A stretch of 35,276 nt of DNA from Candidatus Porisulfidus sp. TsSOB (GTDB lineage: Bacteria > Pseudomonadota > Gammaproteobacteria > Poriferisulfidales > Poriferisulfidaceae), in NCBI GenBank assembly GCA_002631715.1, contig MRSX01000012.1, positions 1-35,276 on the forward strand, given 5' to 3'. The notes under the pieces are model-generated. The model worked only from the letters and a program-made list of their open reading frames with translations, was not told the DNA's origin and ran no database searches. Made by a program: the position numbers and the translations under genes. Numbering within the stretch: position 1 is the stretch's first letter; each line of letters opens with the position of its first letter. Shown here piece after piece: positions 5,886-14,296 of the stretch.

Positions 5886-8375
5886 CTAGAACCGAAGCCG
5901 CGCCCCGACTTCAAACGTGCGTCCCGGCTGCGGCGCAAAGTCCTTGATGTGTGAAGTGTGCAGGCGCTGCTCGTCGTCGGTCAGATTCTTGCCGTGCAGG
6001 AAGAATTCCATCGTTGACCCGTTGCCGGCCGGAAGCTCCAGCGTGGCATATACGGATAGGTCGTCGTAGCCATCGGTCGGCAGTTCGTGCGGCGCCGTTT
6101 CGTCCTGATCTTCGGCCCGCAGGTACTCGATGCCCATGGTTCCGGCGCCCCAGCGGCCGCTCAGCCCAATGCCGTACCGTAGCGGCGGAATGCGCGGCAG
6201 CCGGTCGTTGCCGCTGACGGACAATTTCGCGTCCACGTAATCGAACTTGCCGTGCAAACGCGCTTCGCCGCCGGGCCATGTCGCGATCTGGACGCTGGCT
6301 TCGACATCAACGCCAAAGAATTCCGCATCCTCCTGCGCGACCCTTTCTTCCCGTAGGGAGAATTCCTCGGACTCCTCCAGCATGTGGACTGCCTCGGCGT
6401 CGTCTTCATTCATATTGGCCTCATTGGCCTCCAGCAGTTCGAGTGCGTCTTCTTCGGTAATTGTCTCCTCATCGAACGGGATCATAGTGTTATCCGTCAG
6501 TGTGATTTCCTCCAGCAGTTCGATGGCCTCATCTCTTCTGCTCCGGCCCCCATGGTTCACTTCCCTGCCGGTTGCCTGCCAATAGACGTAGTCGGAGAAG
6601 CGGGTGAAGTAGGTGGCCACGGCAACATCCCAGACCGGCGTGGCGTATTGCATCCGCAGGGCGACGCTGGCGGCGCGTTCCTTGCTCAGCCCGGCATCGC
6701 CGATTTCGTAGGTATTGGTGACCAGATGCGGGCCGCCGGCATAGAGTTCTTCCGCGATGGGCGCACGGCTGGAATGGCTGGCGAGCAGGCCCAACTCGAG
6801 CCGGTCGCCAAGCGGCACGAGGGCACCGATGGAAACCGCATGAATCGTGAAGTCCTGGTCGCCACCTTCTTCATGCTCGTCTTCGTGCTCGTGCTCCTCA
6901 TGCTCCTCTTCTTCGTCGTGGTGATGCCCGGGGTCGCCGATCGCCGGGTTGTGCGACACGCGCTCCAAGCGCACGCCGGCCTCTAGGTCGAATGTCTCGT
7001 ACGTGCGGCGACCGACCCAGAATGCGCCGATGCTGTTGGTGATCACCGGCCGAACGAAGGCTTCCTCGCCGACCGCCTCGAAGTCCCGGTAGGCGTACTG
7101 CAGGCCAGTCACGCCTTCCCATGGGCCGGCTTCATGGTGAAACTCGCCGCGCACTTCCCAGGCGTCGTTGGAAAACTTGGTGCCAGCATGGTCGCCGGGT
7201 TCCATTTCTTCATGCTCGTAGTCACTGTAGCCGACGCGCAGGTTGAAGTGATCAATGTCGGTAAACGGCGTAGGCAGGTCCAGTTCGAAATCAACACGCG
7301 TCTGCTCCATGTCCAGCAACGCCTGACCTTCTTCTTCCCCGTGTTCATCATGCTCGTCGTGCTCGTCTTCCCCTTCATGCTCGTCTTCCCCTTCGTGCCC
7401 ATGCGCATGCGAGTGCCCCGGCAGGCCGTATTCGGATTCCAGACGGCTGACCGAGAGACCCGCAAACCCCCAGTCGCCATGCCATGAGGCACCGCCCGCA
7501 ATGGAGTCCGACTCAAAGTGGCTATCGGGCAGCTTGTCGCGGGCCTCCTCTTCATGCTCCCCGTGTTCATCATGCTCGTCGTGCTCGTCTTCTCCTTCGT
7601 GCTCGTGTTCATGTTCGTCTTCCTGGGCGCGGAGATAGGCCGATTCCGCGTAGCCCGGGATGTCGTAGTCGTCGCCGTCCTTGGTCGCACCGTCCAGATG
7701 CCACGTGAAACCGCCACGGCCTCCCTTGAGTTTGAACGCGAGGGCGTCGCCACCGGTCGCGCTGTTGTGGCGCGCCTCCATCCCTCCGAACAAGCCGTCG
7801 ACGGGTTCCTGCGGAATGCGTCCGGTCTCCACGTTCACGGCACCACCAATGGCGCCGGAACCGTACAGCAGGATGCTCGGGCCTCGAAGTACCTCAACCC
7901 GTTCGGCAGTGAACGATTCGACGGCAACCGCGTGGTCGGCACTCACGATCGACGCATCCATCGTGTCCAGGCGGTCCTGCATGACGCGCACCCGCGGGCC
8001 AGCCAAGCCGTGCACCACCGGCCGGCCGACGACGGTACCGAAAGCCGTTTGATGGATGCCGGGTTGCTGGCTGAGCGTGGAGCCAAGGTTGACGTCTCGC
8101 ACCCGGTCCAACGCTTCGCCGCCCAGACTGGTCGCCGGCATCGCAAGACCCTCGCCGCCCAACGGATGCGCTTTGATGATCAGCACTTCCGGACGATCAT
8201 CCGCCACCACCGAAAGCGGGGCAGCGCAGAGCAGAAATCCTGCGATAAGGCCAGCAAGATACTGCCGCATGCGGCCAAGCCGATTCGTGCGGATCGCGAA
8301 AGGAATGCCGTCACTCAAGCGATACCTTGTGCTTACCGGCGGGCGGGTTTCCAAAGGTGCAGAAGCTGAGGACAT
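5886..8375 (-). CDS. znuD: TonB-dependent outer-membrane receptor, histidine-rich, ZnuD-like
   Basis: An 829-residue receptor that probably imports zinc or a zinc complex across the outer membrane using TonB energy. A signal peptide core (MRQYLAGLIAGFLLCAAPL, about 36-58) is followed by a plug domain containing EVLRGPSILLYGSGAIGG (161-178), a barrel, and a terminal phenylalanine. Three surface-loop-like stretches very rich in His, Asp and Glu (about 252-275, 321-347, 484-503) resemble the zinc-capturing loops of ZnuD. A further acidic insertion of about 70 residues (609-681) is unusual. I chose the ATG at 8375 because AAGGAG lies 8 bases upstream. This leaves about 35 residues before the signal core, and an ATG at 8270 would remove them but lacks a ribosome site. 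A Zur-type palindrome covers the promoter. The substrate is inferred from the loops and operator. Confidence 0.88.
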   Translation of the reverse strand: MSSASAPLETRPPVSTRYRLSDGIPFAIRTNRLGRMRQYLAGLIAGFLLCAAPLSVVADDRPEVLIIKAHPLGGEGLAMPATSLGGEALDRVRDVNLGSTLSQQPGIHQTAFGTVVGRPVVHGLAGPRVRVMQDRLDTMDASIVSADHAVAVESFTAERVEVLRGPSILLYGSGAIGGAVNVETGRIPQEPVDGLFGGMEARHNSATGGDALAFKLKGGRGGFTWHLDGATKDGDDYDIPGYAESAYLRAQEDEHEHEHEGEDEHDEHDEHGEHEEEARDKLPDSHFESDSIAGGASWHGDWGFAGLSVSRLESEYGLPGHSHAHGHEGEDEHEGEDEHDEHDEHGEEEGQALLDMEQTRVDFELDLPTPFTDIDHFNLRVGYSDYEHEEMEPGDHAGTKFSNDAWEVRGEFHHEAGPWEGVTGLQYAYRDFEAVGEEAFVRPVITNSIGAFWVGRRTYETFDLEAGVRLERVSHNPAIGDPGHHHDEEEEHEEHEHEDEHEEGGDQDFTIHAVSIGALVPLGDRLELGLLASHSSRAPIAEELYAGGPHLVTNTYEIGDAGLSKERAASVALRMQYATPVWDVAVATYFTRFSDYVYWQATGREVNHGGRSRRDEAIELLEEITLTDNTMIPFDEETITEEDALELLEANEANMNEDDAEAVHMLEESEEFSLREERVAQEDAEFFGVDVEASVQIATWPGGEARLHGKFDYVDAKLSVSGNDRLPRIPPLRYGIGLSGRWGAGTMGIEYLRAEDQDETAPHELPTDGYDDLSVYATLELPAGNGSTMEFFLHGKNLTDDEQRLHTSHIKDFAPQPGRTFEVGARLRF
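7336..7370. repeat. Direct repeat copy A inside the receptor gene
   Basis: A 35-base stretch identical to 7558-7592 and encoding part of the second His/Asp/Glu-rich loop (about residues 336-347). The similarity continues past one mismatch. The copies are 222 bases apart, an exact multiple of three, so recombination between them would delete 74 codons in frame. Confidence 0.85.
7558..7592. repeat. Direct repeat copy B inside the receptor gene
   Basis: The second copy of the 35-base repeat, encoding part of the first His/Asp/Glu-rich loop (about residues 262-273) of the TonB-dependent receptor. Confidence 0.85.
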
Positions 8376-8408
8376 TTCAAGTACTCCTTGCTGACAAGCA
8401 ATCTCCAT

Positions 8409-8430
8409 GAATGTAACATTATAACATTTC
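8409..8430 (-). promoter_or_regulatory. Zur-type operator over the receptor promoter
   Basis: Read on the minus strand the site is GAAATGTTATAATGTTACAT followed by TC. It is an AT-rich imperfect palindrome close to the gammaproteobacterial Zur consensus (GAAATGTTATA, then its mirror ATAACATTTC). It contains a perfect TATAAT -10 hexamer, so a bound repressor would block RNA polymerase. It lies 34 bases upstream of the chosen start. The -35 region is weak (GAGAGT). Together with the His-rich receptor it points to induction on zinc starvation. Confidence 0.8.
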
Positions 8431-8578
8431 TTTAAAACAAACTCTCCACTCTATGGATGTCAACGCAAAGCTGCAATGTCTCTTTTTCCGATTGAGTCGA
8501 CGGACGGCAGGATTGAAAGTGTCCCGATGCCGCAACCCACTGCAGCAAGAACAGAAATCGCGCTTTTCGGGCCGGCCT

Positions 8579-9148
8579 TCAGGCGCCGGAGGCCTCTGAC
8601 TCTTCGCTGCGCAGCGCCAGCCACAGGTAGTACGCCATCGATACCAGCGTCATCGCAGCCGCCACACCCAGCAGAATCAGACCGTACACGTAAAGCGGAT
8701 CGGCCGGGTCGGGCGCCGCCCACAACAACAGCACCAGCGAGGCCAGTTGCAGCAGGGTCTTGAACTTGCCGAGCCATGACACTGAAATCCGCGAACGGGC
8801 ACGCGTGCCGGCCAGCCATTCGCGCAAGGCCGAAATCGCGATCTCCCGCCCGATGATCACGCAGGCCGGGGCGACCAGCCACAGGCTGTTGTCGCGCGAC
8901 ACCAGCAGCACCAGCGCCACGCACACGATCAGTTTGTCCGCTACCGGGTCCAGGAAGGCCCCGAATGCAGAATACTGGCCCAGTTTCCGCGCCAGATACC
9001 CGTCCGCCCAGTCCGTCAAGCTGGCAAGCGCAAACAGCACGGCCGAAGCCTGGGGCCCCCATCCGGGAATAAAGAACACCCCGGAAAACACGGGAATCAA
9101 GGCAATCCGCAGCGCCGTCAGCAGGTTCGGAATGGTCGGCTCAATCAT
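8579..9148 (-). CDS. pgsA: CDP-diacylglycerol-glycerol-3-phosphate 3-phosphatidyltransferase
   Basis: A 189-residue inner-membrane enzyme making phosphatidylglycerol phosphate from CDP-diacylglycerol and glycerol 3-phosphate. The CDP-alcohol phosphotransferase motif is complete: D49-G50-x2-A53-R54-x8-G63-x3-D67-x3-D71. Several hydrophobic helices follow. The start MIEPTIPNLLTALRI is placed at 9148 because the ATG overlaps the uvrC stop (ATGA) and because this is the usual N terminus; a longer open frame upstream is uvrC in another frame. uvrC-pgsA is a common gammaproteobacterial pair. The 150 bases downstream to the receptor promoter show no gene and no clear terminator. Confidence 0.96.
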   Translation of the reverse strand: MIEPTIPNLLTALRIALIPVFSGVFFIPGWGPQASAVLFALASLTDWADGYLARKLGQYSAFGAFLDPVADKLIVCVALVLLVSRDNSLWLVAPACVIIGREIAISALREWLAGTRARSRISVSWLGKFKTLLQLASLVLLLWAAPDPADPLYVYGLILLGVAAAMTLVSMAYYLWLALRSEESEASGA

Positions 9149-10983
9149 GCGTTTTCTTCGTGCAGGTAATCGTAGATCTCCTGTGCGAGACCCGCCCCGA
9201 TGCCGGGCACCCGGGCCAAGTCGGCGGCCGTCGCCTTGCGGACACCCTGCCACCCCCCGAAGTAGCGTAACAGGTTCTGCCGACGTTGTGGCCCCACGCC
9301 GGAAATCTCCTCCAGTGGCGATTCAAGCCTGCGCTTTGCTCGCCGACGGCGATGCCCTGTCACGGCAAACCGGTGTGCCTCGTCGCGAATCTGCTGGATC
9401 AGGTGAAACGCCACCGAACGCTGCGGCAGGTGCAACGGCCCTTCGACGGTGTCGGCGTACACGGTCTCCGTCCCGGGCTTGCGGCCTTCCCCCTTGGCCA
9501 CGCTGGCCACCACGATGCCCGGCGCATCGAGCGTCGCCAGCACCTCGCGGGCGACACGCAGCTGCCCCTTGCCGCCGTCGATCAGCAGCACGTCGGGGGC
9601 CGGGTACTCGCCCGCGCACACCCTCGTATAGCGGCGGGTCAGCGCCTCGCGCAACGCCCCGTAGTCGTCCCCCGGCGTGATGCCGGAAATGTTGAAGCTG
9701 CGGAATTCCGAACGGCTCGGCCCCTCCGTGGTGTAGACCACGCACGAGGCCACCGTCGCCTCGCCGCGGGTATGGCTGACATCGAAGCACTCCAGCCGGG
9801 CCGGCATGGCGTCCAGCAACAAAGCCTCCGCCAGCGCTTCCAGGCGTTCCCGTATTCCGCTGCGGGACTGCGTTCGCACGGCGATCGACTGCCGGGCGTT
9901 GCGTTCCACCAGTTCCACCTGGGTACGCCGGCGGCCCCGCACGTTCGCACACAGGCGAATCCGTCCCGGGGACTTGCTGCTCAACCATTCCTCAAGCGCT
10001 TCCTGGTCCGGGACCGAATGGTTCAACAAGACTTCCGGCGGCGCCACGCGCTCCAGGTAGTACTGCCCCAGGAATCCGCGCAACAGTTCCGGGGCTTCGA
10101 TGGTCGCGTCGTTGACGACCGGGAAATAACTGCGGTTGCCATGGCTCGCCCCGCCGCGGAAAGAACTGACCTGAACGCAATGCAGTCCGCCCTCGCAGAC
10201 TGCGGCGACCACGTCGAAGTGCCCGGACGCCACCCCCGTCCGGTAATGCCGGCAGATCTCCTGCAGCGACTGGATACGGTTCCGCCACTCCGCAGCCTCC
10301 TCGTAGTCCAGGCGCTCCGATGCCCGATCCATCCGTGCCGTCAGGTCGTGCATCACTTCCTCGTTTCGCCCTTCCAAGAAACGCAACGTCAAGTCGACGT
10401 CCGCCTGGTAGTCTTCCGGCGTGATGTAGCCCACGCACGGCGCGGTGCACCGCTTGATCTGGTACTGCAGGCACGGGCGGCTGCGGTTGCGGAAGAAACT
10501 GTCCGGGCACTGCCGGGTCCGGAACAGCTTCTGCAGGGTGTTGAGCGTCTCCCGCAAGGCCCCGACGCTGGCATAGGGCCCGAACGTGCGGCCCTTGCGC
10601 CGCCTGCGTCCGCGGTAGAACGACAGTCCCGGGTAGGTCTGGTGGGTCGAAGCGTAGATGTAGGGATAGCTCTTGTCGTCGCGCAGCAGGATGTTGTAGC
10701 GGGGATGGTGCTGCTTGATCAGGGTATTTTCCAGCAGCAGGGCTTCCGCCTCGGTGGCGGTGACCGTCACCTCCATGCGCTCGGTTTGCGCAATCATCCG
10801 GCGCGTGCGCGGACCCAGCGAGGTCTTCTGGAAGTAGCTGGATACGCGCTTCTTCAGGTCGCGCGCCTTGCCGACGTACAGGAGGTTGCCGGACGCATCC
10901 AGCATGCGGTACACGCCCGGGGCGTGGGTCAGGGTTTGCACGAACCCCCCGGCGTCGAAAGCCTGATCGGTACGTGAAGCCAT
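9145..10983 (-). CDS. uvrC: Excinuclease ABC subunit C
   Basis: A 612-residue nucleotide excision repair nuclease that makes both incisions around a lesion with UvrB. The N-terminal GIY-YIG domain contains PGVYRMLDASGNLLYVGKAR. A UvrB-binding coiled coil (about DRASERLDYEEAAEWRNRI) follows, then the RNase H-like endonuclease half (LECFDVSHTRGEATVAS and LLIDGGKGQLR). Tandem helix-hairpin-helix motifs close the protein (ISGVGPQRRQNLLRYFGG, VPGIGAGLA). The length is normal. It starts 10 bases after the fabH stop and overlaps pgsA by the ATGA junction, so it is probably co-transcribed with the fatty-acid genes upstream. Confidence 0.98.
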   Translation of the reverse strand: MASRTDQAFDAGGFVQTLTHAPGVYRMLDASGNLLYVGKARDLKKRVSSYFQKTSLGPRTRRMIAQTERMEVTVTATEAEALLLENTLIKQHHPRYNILLRDDKSYPYIYASTHQTYPGLSFYRGRRRRKGRTFGPYASVGALRETLNTLQKLFRTRQCPDSFFRNRSRPCLQYQIKRCTAPCVGYITPEDYQADVDLTLRFLEGRNEEVMHDLTARMDRASERLDYEEAAEWRNRIQSLQEICRHYRTGVASGHFDVVAAVCEGGLHCVQVSSFRGGASHGNRSYFPVVNDATIEAPELLRGFLGQYYLERVAPPEVLLNHSVPDQEALEEWLSSKSPGRIRLCANVRGRRRTQVELVERNARQSIAVRTQSRSGIRERLEALAEALLLDAMPARLECFDVSHTRGEATVASCVVYTTEGPSRSEFRSFNISGITPGDDYGALREALTRRYTRVCAGEYPAPDVLLIDGGKGQLRVAREVLATLDAPGIVVASVAKGEGRKPGTETVYADTVEGPLHLPQRSVAFHLIQQIRDEAHRFAVTGHRRRRAKRRLESPLEEISGVGPQRRQNLLRYFGGWQGVRKATAADLARVPGIGAGLAQEIYDYLHEENA

Positions 10984-10993
10984 GGGGCGGAAC

Positions 10994-11935
10994 CTAGTAT
11001 CGGATCAGTGCGGAACCCCAGGTAAAGCCGCCACCGAAAGCCTCCAGCATGAGCACGTCGCCCGACTGGATCCGACCGTCGCGTACGGCCTGGTTCAGTG
11101 CCAGCGGCACCGAGGCGGCAGAGGTGTTGCCGTGCTGGTCGACCGTGACTACCACCCGCTCCATGGGCAAGTCCAGCTTGCGCGCGGTGGCCGCGATGAT
11201 CCGGTGATTGGCCTGGTGCGGAACCAGCCAGTCGACCTCGTGCCGGTCCATCTGGTTGGCTTCAAGGGTCTCGTCCACGATTCTCCCCAAGGTGTTCACC
11301 GCCATCCGGAAGACTTCGTTGCCCTTCATTTCGATAAAGGCCCCGTTCACCTCCGGCGACACCTGCAGCAGGTGGTCGTAGCGTCCGTCCGCATGCAGGT
11401 GGGTCGACAGGATACCGGGTTCGTCGCGCGCCTGGAGCACCACGGCTCCCGCTCCGTCGCCAAACAGCACGCAGGTGCTCCGGTCGCTCCAGTCGACGAT
11501 GCGGGACAGTACTTCGGAGCCGATAACCAGCACCGTGCCACCGCCTCCGGTCGCGATGAACCGCCGGGCGATGTCCAGCCCGTAGATGAACCCGCTGCAG
11601 ACTGCCTGGACATCGAATGCCGGACACACCGGGGTCCCCAGTTCTCTCTGGATATGGCAGGCCGTGCTGGGGAAAATGCGATCGGGAGTGGTCGTCGCCA
11701 GCACGATCATGTCGACGTCGTCCGGCGCAAGTCCCGCCGCATCCAACGCCTCGCGCGCCGCCTTCGCACCCATCGAGGCCGTAGTTTCTTTCTCGCCCGC
11801 GATGTGACGCTGGAGAATTCCGGTCCGTTCCCGGATCCATTCATCCGTGGTGTCGACCATCTCTTCCAGTTCCTGGTTCGTCACCACCCGCTCAGGGAGG
11901 CAGGAGCCGGTCCCGGTGATGGCCGAATGAATCAT
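10994..11935 (-). CDS. fabH: Beta-ketoacyl-ACP synthase III
   Basis: A 313-residue condensing enzyme that starts fatty acid synthesis by joining acetyl-CoA to malonyl-ACP. The catalytic triad is visible: C113 in [13 protein letters not shown]240 in VPHQANHR and N270 in GNTSAAS. Its ATG overlaps the plsX stop by four bases, so the two are translationally coupled. The usual next genes fabD, fabG and acpP are absent and uvrC follows directly. Confidence 0.98.
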   Translation of the reverse strand: MIHSAITGTGSCLPERVVTNQELEEMVDTTDEWIRERTGILQRHIAGEKETTASMGAKAAREALDAAGLAPDDVDMIVLATTTPDRIFPSTACHIQRELGTPVCPAFDVQAVCSGFIYGLDIARRFIATGGGGTVLVIGSEVLSRIVDWSDRSTCVLFGDGAGAVVLQARDEPGILSTHLHADGRYDHLLQVSPEVNGAFIEMKGNEVFRMAVNTLGRIVDETLEANQMDRHEVDWLVPHQANHRIIAATARKLDLPMERVVVTVDQHGNTSAASVPLALNQAVRDGRIQSGDVLMLEAFGGGFTWGSALIRY

Positions 11936-12972
11936 GACCCGGCTTCCACTTCGACCCGGTCGGCCAGCAGGGTATCGATGTTTTGATCTATTCGCATCGG
12001 CAGGTCTCGGCGCGCCTCCTGCCGTGCACGGATGATGGCCTGTTCGAAGGCGAACGCATCGGCGCTGCCGTGGCTCTTGATGACCACGTGGCGGAGGCCA
12101 AGCAGGCTGGCTCCATTATAGCGGCGGGGGTCGAACAGGCGGCGGAATCCCTTGAGGATCGGGGCGGACAGGGCCATGGCCGAACGGCGGTAGAGATTGC
12201 GCTTGAATTCCTCCTTGAGGAACGTGATCAGCATCCGGGCCACCCCTTCGGTGGTCTTGAGCGAGATGTTGCCGACGAAACCGTCGCACACCACCACGTC
12301 GACATCCCCGCAGTAGATGTCGTCGCCCTCGACGTAACCGATGTAGTTGAGCCGGCTTTCGCGCAGCAGGGCATCCGCCGCCTGCACCTGCCGGTTGCCC
12401 TTGATGTTCTCCTCGCCGACATTGAGCAGGCCGACCCGGGGGCGGGGATTATCGTCAAGTTCCTGAGCCAGCACGGAACCCATCACGGCGAACTGCAGGA
12501 GGTGTTCGGCGCGGGAATCCACGTTGCCGCCCAAATCCAGCACGTGCGTGTGGCCGTTCAGGGCCGGCACCGTCGACTGGATGGCCGGTCGGTCGATCCC
12601 CGGCAGCATCCGCACCACGAAATGCGACAGCGCCACCAGGGCGCCGGTGTTGCCTGCACTCACGAACGCCTGCGCCTCCCCGTCACGCAACAGGTTGAGG
12701 CCAACCCGCATCGACGAATCCGGCTTCCCGCGCAGGGCCTGCATCGGGGGTTCGCCCATCTCGATCTGTTCCGAAGCATGGTGCACGACCATGCGGTCTT
12801 CGGACAGAGATCCCAGCCCCTTCAGCCGTTCGCGGATCAGGGATTCGTCACCGACCAGGATCAAGCACAGCGATGGGTCGGCCTGGAGTTGGGAGACGGC
12901 AGCCGGCAAGACGCTGTCCGCGCCATGGTCGCCTCCCATCACATCCAGCGCGATGGTGACGGAATCAGTCAT
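11932..12972 (-). CDS. plsX: Phosphate acyltransferase PlsX
   Basis: A 346-residue enzyme converting acyl-ACP to acyl-phosphate for phosphatidic acid synthesis. The N terminus [20 protein letters not shown] is the family signature, and [14 protein letters not shown] and [15 protein letters not shown] are further conserved blocks. It sits between rpmF and fabH in the standard order. No good ribosome site precedes the ATG (CCCTCC), so translation may depend on the upstream rpmF, whose stop is 35 bases away. Confidence 0.98.
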   Translation of the reverse strand: MTDSVTIALDVMGGDHGADSVLPAAVSQLQADPSLCLILVGDESLIRERLKGLGSLSEDRMVVHHASEQIEMGEPPMQALRGKPDSSMRVGLNLLRDGEAQAFVSAGNTGALVALSHFVVRMLPGIDRPAIQSTVPALNGHTHVLDLGGNVDSRAEHLLQFAVMGSVLAQELDDNPRPRVGLLNVGEENIKGNRQVQAADALLRESRLNYIGYVEGDDIYCGDVDVVVCDGFVGNISLKTTEGVARMLITFLKEEFKRNLYRRSAMALSAPILKGFRRLFDPRRYNGASLLGLRHVVIKSHGSADAFAFEQAIIRARQEARRDLPMRIDQNIDTLLADRVEVEAGS

Positions 12973-13007
12973 GGAGGGTCCGCTCGGCGGCGGAGACGGA
13001 ATCCCGG

Positions 13008-13214
13008 TCAGGCTTCCGTTTCGGCCGGATCCTGTTTCGGCTGCTTGACTTCGAGAACCTTGCGGCCCCGGTAATAGCCGTCGGCGGCGATATGGTGGCG
13101 GCGGTGCCGTGTGCCCGTGGCCGGATCCTCCGACACCGTGGCACTCTTCAGCGCATGGTGCGAACGGCGCATGTCGCGCTTGGAGCGGCTTTTCTTGCTT
13201 TTCTGGACAGCCAT
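13008..13214 (-). CDS. rpmF: 50S ribosomal protein L32
   Basis: A 68-residue L32 beginning [20 protein letters not shown], with the usual basic head and a conserved [15 protein letters not shown] segment. The C-terminal tail ([12 protein letters not shown]) is slightly longer than the short E. coli form. A GAGGAAG site precedes the ATG. It heads rpmF-plsX-fabH. The gene yceD, which normally sits just upstream in gammaproteobacteria, is replaced here by the HEPN/MNT pair. Confidence 0.97.
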   Translation of the reverse strand: MAVQKSKKSRSKRDMRRSHHALKSATVSEDPATGTRHRRHHIAADGYYRGRKVLEVKQPKQDPAETEA

Positions 13215-13293
13215 CCGGACTTCCTCAAAAAATGCGGCGACGCCATGGGCATCGTTGGGCGGCGTATTGTAACTGATTTGCCGGAAATCCCTC

Positions 13294-13716
13294 TTACTGC
13301 TGCGCGAGCAAGTGACTCACGCGCGTGGCAACCTCTTGCGCCACCCTTATCAACGCACGGAGGAGTTGTTCGTCCACGTCCGTTGCGCCTTCGGACTCGG
13401 CCAGATTCCGCTTGCGGTGGGCATGATCCAGCACCCGCCATTGTTCCGCAGGCAGGTCGACCGTGTGCTGCAAGCACTGAAAAACCAGATAGCGGGAGTT
13501 GGAGCGGTAGCCGTGAGCCCGTAGGGCCGAAAGTGCTAACGCGTGTGCCGCGTTGTAGCCAAGATCAAAGCGACTTTCCGGACTCAACTCCTGCCTCTGG
13601 GCATCATCGAGGCGGCACCGGCCCGAGTGCAGCAGCCCCTCGACTTCCCCAACTTCGACCCGTTCCACCTTGAGCTTGCCGATGCGGACTAAATTCTCAA
13701 GCTGCGGGTGCGCCAT
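13294..13716 (-). CDS. HEPN-domain protein (putative toxin of HEPN/MNT pair)
   Basis: A 140-residue, mostly helical protein of the HEPN superfamily, encoded just after and overlapping (20 bases) the nucleotidyltransferase gene. The C-terminal half carries [16 protein letters not shown] (95-110), which matches the 'HRKRNxAxYEG' motif of the DNA-binding/SAV_6107-like HEPN subgroup. The classical RNase motif R-x4-6-H is not clean: R94-x5-H100 precedes, while R103-N104 is followed by Ser where the subgroup usually has Tyr. In studied pairs the HEPN protein is an RNase toxin inactivated by AMP transfer from the MNT partner. Whether this one is catalytic is uncertain. The gene is intact and lies just upstream of rpmF. 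Confidence 0.8.
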   Translation of the reverse strand: MAHPQLENLVRIGKLKVERVEVGEVEGLLHSGRCRLDDAQRQELSPESRFDLGYNAAHALALSALRAHGYRSNSRYLVFQCLQHTVDLPAEQWRVLDHAHRKRNLAESEGATDVDEQLLRALIRVAQEVATRVSHLLAQQ

Positions 13717-14296
13717 CTTCTTCGCCGATAAGGACCAGACATTCGCTGGCGAGCACGCGGGACAGGAATGGGTTCCCGGATGATCGGTGGGTATTGAACT
13801 CCTGCACCGTATAGAGTGTAGGACTGACCTTGCGGTCCAAGCGTGCCTCTACCGGCGCAAGCGCGGCATAGAGTTCCTCCAACATCAGGTCGTCAGCAAT
13901 GACAAGCAAGTCAATGTCGCTTGCCGCCGTATCCGTACCCTGCGCGACAGACCCGTAGATCATGGCGAGCCCGATACGATCGGCAACCGGATCCAGCGCC
14001 TGCCGAATAGGTTCTGCCACCGCAACCGTCTTTCGCATGACGCTGACGAGTTCGTGATACACAGGGCAATCGGGGTTGGCTTGATAATGCTTCTGCACCC
14101 CAACCGGGGTCATCCTGACCAGGCCACTGGAGGTCAAGCGTTGCAATTCGCGCTGCACTGCCCCGGAGCCGGAGCCGGTCAGTTCGATCAGCTCTTTGGT
14201 ATAAAAGCTACGGTCCGGCTGGCCAAAAAGCAGAGCCAGAACCTTCTGCTGGGTCTTGGTGAACAGAGCGCCAGCGAGACTAGTAGTAGTACCCAT
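13697..14296 (-). CDS. Winged-helix / minimal nucleotidyltransferase (MNT) fusion, putative antitoxin
   Basis: A 199-residue two-domain protein. Residues about 12-70 form a winged-helix DNA-binding domain like ArsR/MarR types (TKELIELTGSGSGAVQRELQ as recognition region). Residues about 85-190 are a nucleotidyltransferase with G115-S116 and D127-x-D129 in YGSVAQGTDTAASDIDLLVI. The third catalytic acid is not obvious. In the HEPN/MNT systems studied, the MNT protein poly-AMPylates and neutralises the HEPN toxin. The fused DNA-binding domain suggests it also represses its own promoter, where a palindrome covers the start codon. It is first in a two-gene unit with the HEPN gene, divergent from amgK. 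Confidence 0.85.
   Translation of the reverse strand: MGTTTSLAGALFTKTQQKVLALLFGQPDRSFYTKELIELTGSGSGAVQRELQRLTSSGLVRMTPVGVQKHYQANPDCPVYHELVSVMRKTVAVAEPIRQALDPVADRIGLAMIYGSVAQGTDTAASDIDLLVIADDLMLEELYAALAPVEARLDRKVSPTLYTVQEFNTHRSSGNPFLSRVLASECLVLIGEEDGAPAA

Noticed and set aside
6333-7600. Repetitive His/Glu-coding DNA as a CRISPR or satellite array
   Set aside because: The repeats are in frame inside an intact receptor gene and have no regular spacer structure.
7518-8369. 283-residue plus-strand frame with a hydrophobic start opposite the TonB receptor
   Set aside because: The hydrophobic stretch arises from reading the GAA/GAC/CAC-rich His/Asp/Glu loops backwards (valine, phenylalanine and leucine codons); it is not an independent membrane gene.
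8431-8578. tRNA genes after pgsA, as in many gammaproteobacteria
   Set aside because: No cloverleaf or TTCGA-type T-loop with matching arms could be found in this gap.
9286-10977. 563-residue open frame on the plus strand opposite uvrC
   Set aside because: It lies wholly inside uvrC in antisense and its translation shows no family; this is a GC-bias shadow.
14281-14290. TAGTAGTAGT microsatellite near the MNT start as a phase-variation tract
   Set aside because: Only three triplet units, and triplet changes would not shift the frame; too short to support a switch.
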